A DNA stretch of 64,000 bases from Actinoplanes siamensis (GCF_016862395.1 NZ_BOMW01000008.1:62001-126000), one strand, 5' to 3'; counted from the first letter of the stretch, positions 16,343 to 25,403 are shown. A program made the numbers and translations. The notes: generated by a model from the letters alone, not told the origin.

Positions 16343-16973
16343 GGGTGGTCCAGACGCCGACGTGGACCTGGTCGCCGTCCTTGAGGGCACGTGACTGCCC
16401 CGCGGTCAGCGGCTGGTCCTCGTCGTTCAGGTACGTCCCGTTGGTCGAGCCCAGGTCGGTCACCAGCCACTGCCCGTCCACGTTGAGCGTGAGCAGCGCG
16501 TGGTTGTGTGAGGCGCCCGGGTCGGAGTCGGCCAGGTCGATTTCCGGGCTGGTGCCCTTGGACGTGCTGCTGCGCCCGATCCGGACCTGCGGCGGGGTCA
16601 GCGTGACGGTCCGCTCGCCGGAGCCGGCCGGGAACGTGACCCCCTCGGCCTCGTTGAGCGCGAAATAGGCCGCGTCGGCGAACAGCGTCGCCGTCCACTC
16701 CCCGGCGGGCCCGTCCGGCTCCGGCGGGGCCTCGGTGAGCTGTGGCATCTTGCCGGTCGTGTGGTCGTAGCCGCAGTCCTCGCAGAACCGGGCGGACCCG
16801 CCGCGCGGGGTGCCGCAGTGCGGGCACTCCTCGCCTTTCGCCGCCGGCGTCACCGGCGCCGCCGGCGTGCCGGCGAGCGAGGGCGCATCACCCGGGAGAA
16901 TCTTCGCCCCGCAGGTGTCGCAGTAGTCGGCCTCACCCGAGACGTGCCCGTTCGGACAGGTGTGAGCGCTCAC
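16323..16973 (-). CDS. FHA-domain protein with two N-terminal zinc ribbons
   Basis: Phosphothreonine-binding adaptor of 216 residues and last gene of the pknG operon, overlapping the VWA gene by GTGA. Two zinc ribbons open the protein (CPNGH...CDTCG and CPHCG...CEDCG, about residues 6-70). A Pro/Ala linker follows, and the C-terminal FHA domain keeps VRIGRSST, SHNHALL and LGSTNGTYLND. In mycobacteria the FHA protein GarA is a PknG substrate that controls 2-oxoglutarate use; this protein may have the equivalent role, but a GarA-like N-terminal Thr-Thr phosphosite is not obvious. Confidence 0.9.
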   Translation of the reverse strand: MSAHTCPNGHVSGEADYCDTCGAKILPGDAPSLAGTPAAPVTPAAKGEECPHCGTPRGGSARFCEDCGYDHTTGKMPQLTEAPPEPDGPAGEWTATLFADAAYFALNEAEGVTFPAGSGERTVTLTPPQVRIGRSSTSKGTSPEIDLADSDPGASHNHALLTLNVDGQWLVTDLGSTNGTYLNDEDQPLTAGQSRALKDGDQVHVGVWTTLTLHAP

Positions 16974-18235
16974 TGCGACCGCCCGACGCGGACCGTCTTG
17001 GTGCTCTGGGTGTCCAGCGCCATCTCGTCCGCGGCGTTCACCCTGCGCCGCAGCCGGACCGTGCCGGTCGTCGCGTCCTCGATCTCCACCACCCTGGCCA
17101 GCAACTCCTCGGTGGCGGTATTGCCGCTGGCGTGCGCGAGCTGCGCGGCCCGGCCGAACTTCAGCGTCGCGGTCCGGTCGTCGCCGGCCTCGCGGGCGGC
17201 GATGCCCTCCTGGATCGCGTCGGCCAGTTCGGCCTGCCCGGTGTAGTGCGCGACCTGCCGGTTGATCCGGGTGGAGAGCGCGGTGTCCTCCGTCCACACC
17301 GCCCGGACCAGGCTCTGCGCGTGCACCGTGTCGCCCTGCACCACGGAGACCCGCGCGGCCAGCATCTCGTCACCGGCCCGGCCCGGTGGCACGTCGATGC
17401 AGAGGTGGTAGTCGCGGCTCTCCTGGCCCCACGAGCCGAGCGGATAGCGGCCGGCGCGGGGGCCGTCCTCGACCCGCTTGCCGGTCAGGTCCATCACCTG
17501 CGGCTCGACCTGCTTGACGAACCGGACCGACGCGTTGACCGGCGTCCACACCTTGAGCTGCACGTCCGCCGAGGTCTTGCCCATCGCCCCGGTGATCATT
17601 TGCTCGAACGCGGCGGTCAGCCCCTCCGGCCGGGCCACGATGTCGACGGTGCCCAGCATCGCCGTGGCGATCTTGCGCAGCTCGGAGACCTTCCAGTTGG
17701 TGCCGACGCCCCGCGAGTCGCAGACGAACCGGCCCGCGATCTGCTCCAGGACGCTCTCCAGATAGCCGTACCGCTCGCCGTTGTCGCCGTCGGTGAGCAG
17801 GATGGCGTGTTTGATGTCGCCCGGCCGCTGCTCGAAGAGCTGCGCGGCGAGCAGCAGCCAGGCGCCCATCGCGGTGCCGCCGCTGGCCTGCAGCCGGTCG
17901 ATGTCGCGCAGCGCGTCGGCCCGCGACCGCGGACCGGCGACGGCGAGCCGGCCGGGCTCTGGGAAGAGCTGCTGGGCGGTGCTGACGCCGGCGATGATGG
18001 CGAACCGGACGCCGTCGTCCAGCGCGTTCACCGCCGCCTTGGCGGCCTGCCGCGCGGCCGCCATCCGGCCCTCGGCCTGCATCGACCCGGATGCGTCGAC
18101 GATGATGATCTCGGTGGCCTCGGCGGTGCGGCGACCACCCTCGCCGCCCGACGAGGTCACCGTCACTATCGCGTTGACCTCGCTGGCGCCCATCGCGAGG
18201 TACTCGTTCTGAAAAGCCTCGGCGCGGTAGGACAC
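16970..18235 (-). CDS. VWA-domain protein of the kinase/phosphatase operon
   Basis: A 421-residue cytoplasmic protein with a von Willebrand A domain. The MIDAS metal site is complete: DASGS at residues 47-51, Thr in GGTAMGAW and Asp in LLTDGDNGERYG. A beta-rich second half (MDLTGKRVEDGPRAGRYPLGSWG...YHLCIDVPPG) and a helical end follow. The start is GTG 18235 with AAGGAGT six bases before. VWA proteins paired with PP2C phosphatases and Ser/Thr kinases occur in the TerY-P triads of ter-linked stress systems; this is a similar trio next to pknG. It lies 10 bases after the PP2C gene. Confidence 0.9.
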   Translation of the reverse strand: MSYRAEAFQNEYLAMGASEVNAIVTVTSSGGEGGRRTAEATEIIIVDASGSMQAEGRMAAARQAAKAAVNALDDGVRFAIIAGVSTAQQLFPEPGRLAVAGPRSRADALRDIDRLQASGGTAMGAWLLLAAQLFEQRPGDIKHAILLTDGDNGERYGYLESVLEQIAGRFVCDSRGVGTNWKVSELRKIATAMLGTVDIVARPEGLTAAFEQMITGAMGKTSADVQLKVWTPVNASVRFVKQVEPQVMDLTGKRVEDGPRAGRYPLGSWGQESRDYHLCIDVPPGRAGDEMLAARVSVVQGDTVHAQSLVRAVWTEDTALSTRINRQVAHYTGQAELADAIQEGIAAREAGDDRTATLKFGRAAQLAHASGNTATEELLARVVEIEDATTGTVRLRRRVNAADEMALDTQSTKTVRVGRSQ

Positions 18236-18245
18236 GGAAGACTCC

Positions 18246-19517
18246 TTATGCTTCGCTGGGCTCGTTCTCGGCGTCGCCTTCGGCTTCCGCCTCGACCTGC
18301 GGGTGTACGGGCACGATGGCCACCGTGATGTTGTCCGCCCCTCCGGCGGAATTGGCGTACGTGACCAGCGCGCGCGCCGCCTCCAGCAGTGGCCGTGGCC
18401 CGGTGGCCAGCCTCAGCGCGGACCGCACCGCCTCGCCGAAATCGGCCGGGTCGGTCAGGTAGTTCCACAGCCCGTCGCTGCACAGCACCAGGTGGCCGGG
18501 CGTGCGGGCGGTGAACGCGCCGATGTGCGGGATGATCGGGCCGGCGTCCGCGCCCAGCCAGGCGGTGATCGCGTGCGCCTTGGGGTCGTTCATCGCGACC
18601 CGCGGGTCGGCGCCCATCTCGATCACGTGCCGGGCCCAGGAGTCGTCCTCGGTGAGCTGCTCGGCGGGACCGCTGTCGCGTACCCAGTAGGCCCGGCTGT
18701 CGCCCACCCAACCGAAGCCGACGTGCGGTCCGCGCACGGCCGCCGCGACGATCGTGCAGGCCGGGTTGGAGACCGCGCGGCGCGGGTCGCCGGTGGCGGC
18801 CAGGGCCGCGACCGCCTGCCCGGCGCCCTGGATCGCCAGGCCGACGACCTCGGCGATCGGCAGCGCCGGGTCCGGCGGTTCGATCGCCTCCGGGCCGTCC
18901 GTCGCGTCCGCCCCCGGGGCGATCTCCGGCACGGCCGGGGCCGGCTCGGCCTGCTCCTCGGCGGCTCTCCGCCGGGCCGGCTCGGCGGGATGCTGGGCGC
19001 GCGCCATCAGCTCACCCGCCGCCTTGGCGGCGATGTCGGAGGCCGCGTCCGGGTCGAACGAGGACGAGACGCCGTCGCAGACCACCACGTCTGCCGCGTC
19101 CGCGCCGACCGCCAGCCACATCGCGTCCTCGTTGCGGTGATGCCGCCGGCCCCGGTCGCTGACCGCGGCGGCCACCACGTCACCGTCCGCCTCGGTGTGG
19201 TCGCGGGGCCGCCCGGCGAGCATCCCGCACTGCTCGCAGTACCCGTCCGGGCCCACCGCGCCGGCCGTCCCGCAGTGCGGGCACTCCGGGCCGGGCCGGG
19301 CGGCACCCTCCGTACCGCCGCCGGTCCCGCTCCCGGTCGTCTCCTCGCTCGTCTCCCCGCTCCGGTCGTCGGTCCCGCCCGCACCGTCGCCGACGGCGGC
19401 GGTCTCGTTCAGCGGGCGCCCGCACGCCTCGCAGAACGAAGCGCCGGAAGCGCGCCCCTCGGCGCAGGAGTCGCACTCGGTCAGAATCAACTTGCCTTCT
19501 CTCACAGACGGTGCCAT
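18246..19517 (-). CDS. PP2C-family Ser/Thr phosphatase with two zinc ribbons
   Basis: Metal-dependent protein phosphatase of 423 residues that should reverse phosphorylation by the adjacent PknG. Zinc ribbons lie at about residues 15-33 (CDSC...CEAC) and 79-98 (CPHC...CEQC), with an acidic Ser/Gly/Thr linker between. The catalytic domain has SDRGRRHHRNEDAM, VVVCDGVSSSF, GWVGDSRAYWV, LCSDGLWNYL and ADNITVAIV, the usual metal-binding positions of PP2C. A Pro/Glu/Ala insert of about 60 residues interrupts the domain. It starts 6 bases after pknG. Confidence 0.92.
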   Translation of the reverse strand: MAPSVREGKLILTECDSCAEGRASGASFCEACGRPLNETAAVGDGAGGTDDRSGETSEETTGSGTGGGTEGAARPGPECPHCGTAGAVGPDGYCEQCGMLAGRPRDHTEADGDVVAAAVSDRGRRHHRNEDAMWLAVGADAADVVVCDGVSSSFDPDAASDIAAKAAGELMARAQHPAEPARRRAAEEQAEPAPAVPEIAPGADATDGPEAIEPPDPALPIAEVVGLAIQGAGQAVAALAATGDPRRAVSNPACTIVAAAVRGPHVGFGWVGDSRAYWVRDSGPAEQLTEDDSWARHVIEMGADPRVAMNDPKAHAITAWLGADAGPIIPHIGAFTARTPGHLVLCSDGLWNYLTDPADFGEAVRSALRLATGPRPLLEAARALVTYANSAGGADNITVAIVPVHPQVEAEAEGDAENEPSEA

Positions 19518-19523
19518 CGGGGG

Positions 19524-21905
19524 TCAGGTACGCGTCCGCGGCCGGGCCGCGTTCGCCAGGTCGACCAGGCGGATCTTCTCCGGTCCGTGCGCGGCGCGGG
19601 CCATCTCCCGGTACGCGTCCTCCAGGGCGAACCGCACGTCTCTCTCGCCGGTGTCACCGGCGCGCGTCCCGCCGAGCACCGCGGCCGGCACCCGCATCCC
19701 GGCGCGCAGCGAGGTCAGCGCCTGCTCCAGCAACTCGGCGCGGAGCTCGGCGAGCTGCACCCGCTCCACCTCGAGCCGCTCGATCAGCGCCGCGGCGTCG
19801 GCCAGCGACGTGACGTCCACGGTGGCCGCCGGGTGTGCGCGGACCAGCGCCCGCACCGCGCCCACCTGGGAGATCGCGTACGCCGACGAGGTGCCGGGCA
19901 CCCGCTGGTAGGCCTCCACCGCCCCGGCCCGGTCCCCGCCGGCCAGACGGCAGCGCGCCAGCCCGGCCGCGGCCGTCGTGTACGCCGGGTCGGTGCGGCT
20001 GACCACGTCGTAGTACCCGGAGGCGGCGGCGTGCCGGCCGGCCAGTTCCTCGGCGAAACCGAGCGCCAGCTGCGGCGCGAGCTCACCGGGCAGCGCCGAC
20101 CAGACCGCGTCGAACCGGGCCCGCGCGGTGGCCCAGTCCTGCACGGCCAGCGCGAGCAGACCGTCGTACCAGGCCAGCCGCCAGTCGGTGCCGTCGATGC
20201 CGGCGAACCTGTCCCGGGCCTGCTGCGCGTCGCCGAAGAACCCGTTGCGCGCGCCCAGGTCGATCTCCGCCCGCATCGCCCGCAACCGCACCTCGGCGGT
20301 CTCCTGCGGCGCGTGCTTGAGCAGGGCCAGCACCTCCGCCGGATCGGTCACCGTGATCGAGGCGAGGAAGCCGGCCGCCGGGTCGGCCAGGTCGATCAGC
20401 GGGGTGGGCAGGTCCGGCCAGCGCGGGGCGTCCGACTTCAGGTCGGTGCGCAGCTCGCCGGTGAACACCTTGGACGGCGCCGGCTTCGGCGTGCCCTGCG
20501 CGGCGACCACCTGGCGCAGCACGCCGAGCATCTGCTCCTGCATCTCGCCCGCGTCCACGAACCGGTCGTCCGGATGCGGCCGGGTGGCCCGGTCGACGAG
20601 CCGGTGGAACGACTCGTGCCGCCGGTAGACCTCGAACGAGTCGCGGTCCGGCAGGCTCTCCTTGAACGTGCTCTGGTAACCGCGGAAGTCGGTGGTGAGC
20701 ACCGCCAGCGTCCGGCCGATGGTGTAGAGGTCGGAGGCGACCGACGGGCCGTCGGTGGCCATCTCCGGCGCCTGGTACCCGACCGTGCCGTAGATCGCCG
20801 CCTCCTCGTCGTCGACGTGCACCACGCCGCCGAGGTCGATCAGCTTCATCTGGTCGCCGGACTGGATCACGTTGTCCGGCTTGAAGTCGCAGAAGATCAG
20901 GCCATGCTCGTGCAGGTAGCCGAACGCCGGCATGATCTCGATCAGGAACTCCAGGGCCTGGTCCAGCGGCAGCGGGTCGGCCTCCCCGCCGTTCGCCGCG
21001 CGGCGTTGCTTGAGCATGTCCTTGAGGGACTTGCCGCCGACGTACTCCATCACGATGTAACCGGCGCCGTCGTGCTCGACGAAGTTGTAGATCTTGACGA
21101 TGTTCGGGTGCTCGACCTCGGCCAGGAACCGCTGCTCGGCCAGCGCGGCCGCCAGCGCGTCCTCGTCGCCGGAGTTGAGCAGGCCCTTGAGGACCACCCA
21201 GCGCTTCGACACGTTCAGGTCGACGGCCAGGTAGACCCAGCCCAGGCCGCCGTGGGCCAGAGCGCCGGCCACCTCGTACTGGCCGCCGACGACGTCGCCC
21301 TTGGCCAGCTTCGGGGTGAAGTTGAAGGCCTCCCCGCAGTGCGGGCAGAAGCCGGAGGTGCGGCCGGGGCGGTCACCGCGGGCACGGCCGACCGGGTTGT
21401 TGCACTTGGCGCAGTACCGCTTGGCCTCCGGCACCTCCGGGTTCGCCATCAGCGTGCCGGTCGGGTCGACCTTGGCGATCGGGGCGATCTCCACCAGGCC
21501 GCTGCCGAAGCGGCGGCTCGAACCGGTCCGGCCGCTGCCGCGGCGGCTGCCGCCGGTGCGGGTGGAGAGGGCGCCGGTGCCTGTGGTGCGCGCCGAGCTG
21601 TGGGTGGCGGTGGTCCGCTGCCGGGGGATGTCCACCCCGGCGCCGGCCGCGCTGACCGGGGCCAGGCCGCAGGTGTCGCAGTAGCCGTCCTCGATGGCGC
21701 CGTCGCAGCCGTCGCGCCGGCACGCGCCGCCGGTGGTCCCGGCGGCGGCCGGCGTAGCCGCCTCCTCGGCCGGGGTCGCTTTCTCCTCTTCGGCGGGGGT
21801 CGCCTTCTCCTTGGCCGGGGTCGCCTTCTCCTTGGCCGGGGCGAGTCCGCAGGTGTCGCAGTATCCGTCCTCGATGCTCCCGGGGCAGTTGCGCTGGCAT
21901 CTCAT
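19524..21905 (-). CDS. pknG: PknG-type Ser/Thr protein kinase with extra zinc ribbons
   Basis: Soluble kinase of 793 residues resembling mycobacterial PknG, which senses amino-acid supply with GlnH and GlnX and regulates 2-oxoglutarate metabolism through an FHA protein. Order: two near-identical zinc ribbons at residues 3-20 and 62-80 (each ending DGYCDTCGLAP), separated by repeats of KEKATPA type; the classic PknG rubredoxin-like motif (CAKCNNP...CPHCG); a kinase domain with LAHGGLGWVYLA, catalytic Lys in VVLKGLL, FCDFKPDNVI and LIDLGG; and a C-terminal TPR region. The duplicated front ribbons are additional to the usual PknG. Start ATG 21905 overlaps the upstream stop (ATGA). Confidence 0.95.
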   Translation of the reverse strand: MRCQRNCPGSIEDGYCDTCGLAPAKEKATPAKEKATPAEEEKATPAEEAATPAAAGTTGGACRRDGCDGAIEDGYCDTCGLAPVSAAGAGVDIPRQRTTATHSSARTTGTGALSTRTGGSRRGSGRTGSSRRFGSGLVEIAPIAKVDPTGTLMANPEVPEAKRYCAKCNNPVGRARGDRPGRTSGFCPHCGEAFNFTPKLAKGDVVGGQYEVAGALAHGGLGWVYLAVDLNVSKRWVVLKGLLNSGDEDALAAALAEQRFLAEVEHPNIVKIYNFVEHDGAGYIVMEYVGGKSLKDMLKQRRAANGGEADPLPLDQALEFLIEIMPAFGYLHEHGLIFCDFKPDNVIQSGDQMKLIDLGGVVHVDDEEAAIYGTVGYQAPEMATDGPSVASDLYTIGRTLAVLTTDFRGYQSTFKESLPDRDSFEVYRRHESFHRLVDRATRPHPDDRFVDAGEMQEQMLGVLRQVVAAQGTPKPAPSKVFTGELRTDLKSDAPRWPDLPTPLIDLADPAAGFLASITVTDPAEVLALLKHAPQETAEVRLRAMRAEIDLGARNGFFGDAQQARDRFAGIDGTDWRLAWYDGLLALAVQDWATARARFDAVWSALPGELAPQLALGFAEELAGRHAAASGYYDVVSRTDPAYTTAAAGLARCRLAGGDRAGAVEAYQRVPGTSSAYAISQVGAVRALVRAHPAATVDVTSLADAAALIERLEVERVQLAELRAELLEQALTSLRAGMRVPAAVLGGTRAGDTGERDVRFALEDAYREMARAAHGPEKIRLVDLANAARPRTRT

Positions 21906-23083
21906 GACCGGGCATCCCTCGCGATCGTGGCGGTGAGCATTTCCTGGTACGCGTCCACCGCCGCCCGGGCCTGCTCCAACTCGCACGGCGCGGTGTGCAG
22001 CAGGGCGCGGGCCCGCTCGGCGAGCGGGGTCAGCCGCGGATGTTCGCCCAGGCCGTGCCGCAATGCCTTGGCCTGGTACGCGCCGAGCCGGCCACGCAAC
22101 TCGGCACGGTCGGCGAGCAGCCGCTCGTTGTGGGCGCGGACCACGGTGAGCGCGGCCAGCCGCTCCCGCGCCTCCCGGGACCACCGGGCCAGCCGCGGGC
22201 TGATCAGCGCCCACTGCCCGGCGGCCGCCAGCGCTTCGACGGCGGCCAGGTCGGGACGCAGGTTCACCGGCCGCACCGCGGCGATCTGCCCGGCCGGAAA
22301 CCGCCCGTCCACCCGCTCACGGGCCTCCCGTGCGGAGCGTTCCGCCCGGTCCAGCTCGTCCGCCCGGCGGCGCGCCTCGGACAGCCGCCGGGTCAGCGAG
22401 TCCCGCAGCTCCACGGCCGAGGTGCGCTCCGCCTCGGCCCGCCGGATCAGCTCGCGTACCCGGTCCAGGATGGCCGGGTCGGCGCCGAGCGGATCGCCGG
22501 CCAGCGTGCCGGTCAACTCACCGAGCAGCCGGTCCGCCTGGTCCAGCAGGACGGCCGGGGCGCCCGACTCCCGGGCCCGCCGCAGCGCGGCGGCAGCGTC
22601 ACCGGCGGCCGGCAGCAGCCGCTGCCACGCGTCGGCGGCCCGGGTGGCCACGTGCACCGCGGTGGTGAACGACCGCTCCATCGCGGCCAGCAACTCGGCA
22701 GGCGAGCAGGTGGTGGCGACCTGGCCGGCGCCGAGCAACCCGCGCTGGGCCAGCGGCACGGTCCTGGTGGAGAGCAGAATCGACGGGCCGAGCACCTCGT
22801 GCACGTACGTCGCGCGGTCGCTGTCGCTGAGCCGCCGCCGGCCGCGCAGCGACTGGGCGCGCGCGATCGACTCGGAGAGCATCCGGAAGCCGTCCCAGAG
22901 CGTGGCCATCGCGACGCTCGCCTGCGCCCACTCGGCGGCGGTGCGGCCGGTCAGCGTCGCGCTGTCCAGCTCCTGGCGGGCCGGAAGCTGGTCGAGCTCC
23001 ACGAGATTGCGGGACATCGCCTCCACCGCGGTCTCGAGGCGGGCCAGTTCGGCGTCGGCGGGGGCTACCGAGGGGGCGGTCAT
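21902..23083 (-). CDS. Helical coiled-coil protein inside the pknG operon
   Basis: A 393-residue protein of unknown function, almost entirely helical and rich in Ala, Arg, Glu and Leu, with segments such as LTRRLSEARRRADELDRAERSAREARERVD that look like coiled coil. It has no signal peptide, membrane helix, zinc ribbon or recognised catalytic motif. It overlaps glnH upstream and pknG downstream by four bases each, so production should be tied to both. It may link the membrane sensor GlnX/GlnH to the kinase, or be a kinase substrate; that is inference from position alone. Confidence 0.85.
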   Translation of the reverse strand: MTAPSVAPADAELARLETAVEAMSRNLVELDQLPARQELDSATLTGRTAAEWAQASVAMATLWDGFRMLSESIARAQSLRGRRRLSDSDRATYVHEVLGPSILLSTRTVPLAQRGLLGAGQVATTCSPAELLAAMERSFTTAVHVATRAADAWQRLLPAAGDAAAALRRARESGAPAVLLDQADRLLGELTGTLAGDPLGADPAILDRVRELIRRAEAERTSAVELRDSLTRRLSEARRRADELDRAERSAREARERVDGRFPAGQIAAVRPVNLRPDLAAVEALAAAGQWALISPRLARWSREARERLAALTVVRAHNERLLADRAELRGRLGAYQAKALRHGLGEHPRLTPLAERARALLHTAPCELEQARAAVDAYQEMLTATIARDARS

Positions 23084-24051
23084 CGGTACTGGGCCGCCGG
23101 TGGCTGCGGGACCGGGCCGAACCTGCCCAGCCACTTCTCGTAGCTCTTCGCCCAGGTCCCGTCCCGGCGCGCCTGCTCCAGCACGCCGTTGACGAATCGG
23201 GTGAATTCCGGGTGCTCCTTGCTGATCGCCATCCCGTACGGCTCCTGGGTGTATCGCTCGCCGATCACCTTCGCATACGGGTCCTGGGCCGCCATCCCGG
23301 CCAGGATGGTGTCGTCGGTGGAGATGGCGTCCACCTCGTTCTGCTGGAACGCGACCAGGCAGTCGCCGAAGTTCGCCTTGGCGACCGGGATCGGCCGGCT
23401 CCGCACCTTGCCGATGTTGTCGTACGACGTCGAGCCGGCCGCCGAGCAGACCCGCTTGCCGCCCAGGTCCTCGATGCTCTTGGCCGTCGAGTTCTTGCTG
23501 ACCAGCACCTTCTGCCCGGCCTCGTAGTAGATTGTGGAGAAGTCGACGTCCTTGAGGCGCGCGCAGTTGGCGGTCATCGTGTCGGCCACCAGGTCCACTT
23601 CGTTCTTCAGTACCACGTTGATGCGCTGGTCGTACCCGATGACCTTGATCTGCAGTTTGCCCGGGTCCCCGAAGACGGCCTGGGCGATCAGCCGGCCCAG
23701 GTCCACGTCGAAGCCCTCGACCTGGCCGGTGAAGGGATTGCGTGAGCTGAACAACAACGTGTCCTGGCTGGTGCCGAGGATCAGGCGGCCGCGCTTGCGG
23801 ATCTGTGCCATCCAGGTGCCGTCCGGCATCCTCCCCGGCTGCGGCAGCGCGCCGGTGGGGCGCAGGCTGGCCCGGGGGTTGCAGCTCCCGGCGGTCTTCC
23901 TCGACGACTCCCCGGACGGTTGCGCCTGCCCCGGCGCGGCCTGGGTGAGCCCCGGCCGCGCGCTGTCCGCGTCGTAGCGCGGCGACGAGTCGCCGGAGCA
24001 GCCGGCCGCGGCGAGCAGCAGGGCAACGGTCAGAACCAGTCTGGTGCGCAT
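23080..24051 (-). CDS. glnH: GlnH-like amino-acid-binding lipoprotein
   Basis: Periplasmic solute-binding lipoprotein of 323 residues. The signal peptide ends in a lipobox (AAAGCSGD, Cys at about 18). A Pro/Ser linker leads to a family-3 binding domain with RGRLILGTSQDTLLFSSRNPFTGQVEGFDVDLGRLIA, VDLVADTMTAN and YTQEPYGMAISKEHPEF. In mycobacteria GlnH binds aspartate/glutamate and signals through GlnX to PknG. ATG 24051 shares its A with the glnX stop (TGATG); a GTG three bases earlier would also work. Confidence 0.92.
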   Translation of the reverse strand: MRTRLVLTVALLLAAAGCSGDSSPRYDADSARPGLTQAAPGQAQPSGESSRKTAGSCNPRASLRPTGALPQPGRMPDGTWMAQIRKRGRLILGTSQDTLLFSSRNPFTGQVEGFDVDLGRLIAQAVFGDPGKLQIKVIGYDQRINVVLKNEVDLVADTMTANCARLKDVDFSTIYYEAGQKVLVSKNSTAKSIEDLGGKRVCSAAGSTSYDNIGKVRSRPIPVAKANFGDCLVAFQQNEVDAISTDDTILAGMAAQDPYAKVIGERYTQEPYGMAISKEHPEFTRFVNGVLEQARRDGTWAKSYEKWLGRFGPVPQPPAAQYR

Positions 24052-25403
24052 CACCGGTACTCCTCCAGACGGGCGCGGATGCCGATCGCGGCGAGCGTGC
24101 AGGCCGCCAGCGCGAGCAGCGGGGCCAGCACGGTCAGCAGGTCCAGTCCGGCGCCGGCGTCGCCGATCTCGCCGGTGAAGGCGGTCTTGCGATCGGTGAT
24201 CGCCTGGTCCAGCGTCCCGGTCAGGTCGTTGAACGTGGTGGTGGCCCGGTCACCGACGGCCAGCGCCACCGCCCCGTCGTAGTCGCCGCCCTCGGCGTCC
24301 AGCCGGCGCACCTCGTCGTGGGTGGCCAGGTAGGACTGGTGCAGCGTGCGCGCCTGCTCGACGTACCGCCGGACGGAACTCAGCCGGGCGTCGTCGAAGT
24401 CGATGGCGGCGGTGGCCCGGTCGAAGTCCGCCTCCCGGTCGGCGGAGCCGCGCGCCGCCAGGGTGAGCGCCTCGTCGGCCCGCTCGGTGAGCACCAGGAT
24501 CCGCATCCGGGCCAGCGACTCGACCGGGGCGGAACCCTGCCGGGCCGCGCTCTCCAGGCGCGCCCGCTGGTTGGCGAAGAGCGTGCCGGTGGCCAGCACC
24601 AGCAGCGCGAACAGCCCGGTGGCGGCGACCAGCGGGACGTTGAACGTGCGGTGCGTGGTACGGCTCAGGTAGATCTGGGTCCAGAACAGCGCCGCGCCGA
24701 GCGCCACGACCAGCACCAGCAGCAGGATCAGCCACCAGGAGCTGCGGGCCGCGTCGTACCCCTCGTCGATCTCGCCGGCGGCGATCCGGAACAGCGCCTC
24801 GGCCTGCGGCTGCAGCGTGTCCCGGCTGAGCTGGGAGGCGGCGGACAGGTAGGAGGCGCCGAGCGGCAGGCCCTGGCGGTTGGTCGCGCGGGCGGTGGCG
24901 ACCAGCGCCGAGTACTTCGCGATGCCGGTGGACAGACCCTCGACCGCCCGGCCCGCCGCGCTGTCGTCCGGGACCAGCCGGGCGGCCCTGGTCAGCGCGG
25001 TGCCGGCGCGGGCCAGGTCGCCGTTGTAGCGCTCGGTCAGGGTGGCCGGCTCCAGGCCGCCGGCCAGGAATGCCTGGGCCGCCGTGGTGTCCGCGTCGGC
25101 CAGTGCGGTGTAGATGGTCTCGGCCTCGACCAGCAGCGGCTGGGCGCGGTCGCCGAGGCCCGCGGTGCCGGCGCTGGCCGCGTGCGCGGTGAGCCCGCCG
25201 ACCAGGCCGGTGAGCAGGCCCAGGGCGAGCAGGGCGGCGAGGATCAGTTGCAGGCGGCCGGGGGAGTGGTGGCGCAGGCCGCTGACCCGCCGCAGCAGGC
25301 CGCGGGACGGCGGCGAGTAGGGCGAGGCCGCCGCCGGTCGCTGCTTCTGCTCCTCCGGGGGACGCTGTCGTTCCGGGGGCCGCTGCGCCAGGACTGTGGT
25401 CAC
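24051..25403 (-). CDS. glnX: GlnX-like membrane sensor protein
   Basis: Integral membrane protein of 450 residues, first gene of the operon. It has a Pro/Gln/Arg-rich cytoplasmic N-terminus, a first helix (LILAALLALGLLTGLVGGLTA), a helical extracellular domain, two adjacent helices (WWLILLLVLVVALGAALFW and VAATGLFALLVLATGTLF), a second extracellular helical domain and a final helix (LLTVLAPLLALAACTLAAIGI) with a short basic tail. This is the layout of GlnX, thought to pass the GlnH-bound state to PknG. The GTG at 25403 is preferred because AGGAGG lies six bases upstream; 25451 would add 16 residues. Confidence 0.88.
   Translation of the reverse strand: MTTVLAQRPPERQRPPEEQKQRPAAASPYSPPSRGLLRRVSGLRHHSPGRLQLILAALLALGLLTGLVGGLTAHAASAGTAGLGDRAQPLLVEAETIYTALADADTTAAQAFLAGGLEPATLTERYNGDLARAGTALTRAARLVPDDSAAGRAVEGLSTGIAKYSALVATARATNRQGLPLGASYLSAASQLSRDTLQPQAEALFRIAAGEIDEGYDAARSSWWLILLLVLVVALGAALFWTQIYLSRTTHRTFNVPLVAATGLFALLVLATGTLFANQRARLESAARQGSAPVESLARMRILVLTERADEALTLAARGSADREADFDRATAAIDFDDARLSSVRRYVEQARTLHQSYLATHDEVRRLDAEGGDYDGAVALAVGDRATTTFNDLTGTLDQAITDRKTAFTGEIGDAGAGLDLLTVLAPLLALAACTLAAIGIRARLEEYR

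Noticed and set aside
18303..23192. 1,629-codon plus-strand open frame opposite the pknG operon
   Set aside because: It is antisense to five well-defined proteins with clear motifs; length is due to high G+C content only.
16323..25403. Tellurite-resistance (ter) locus
   Set aside because: PP2C, VWA and kinase resemble the TerY-P triad, but no TerB, TerC, TerD or TerE gene is in the window.
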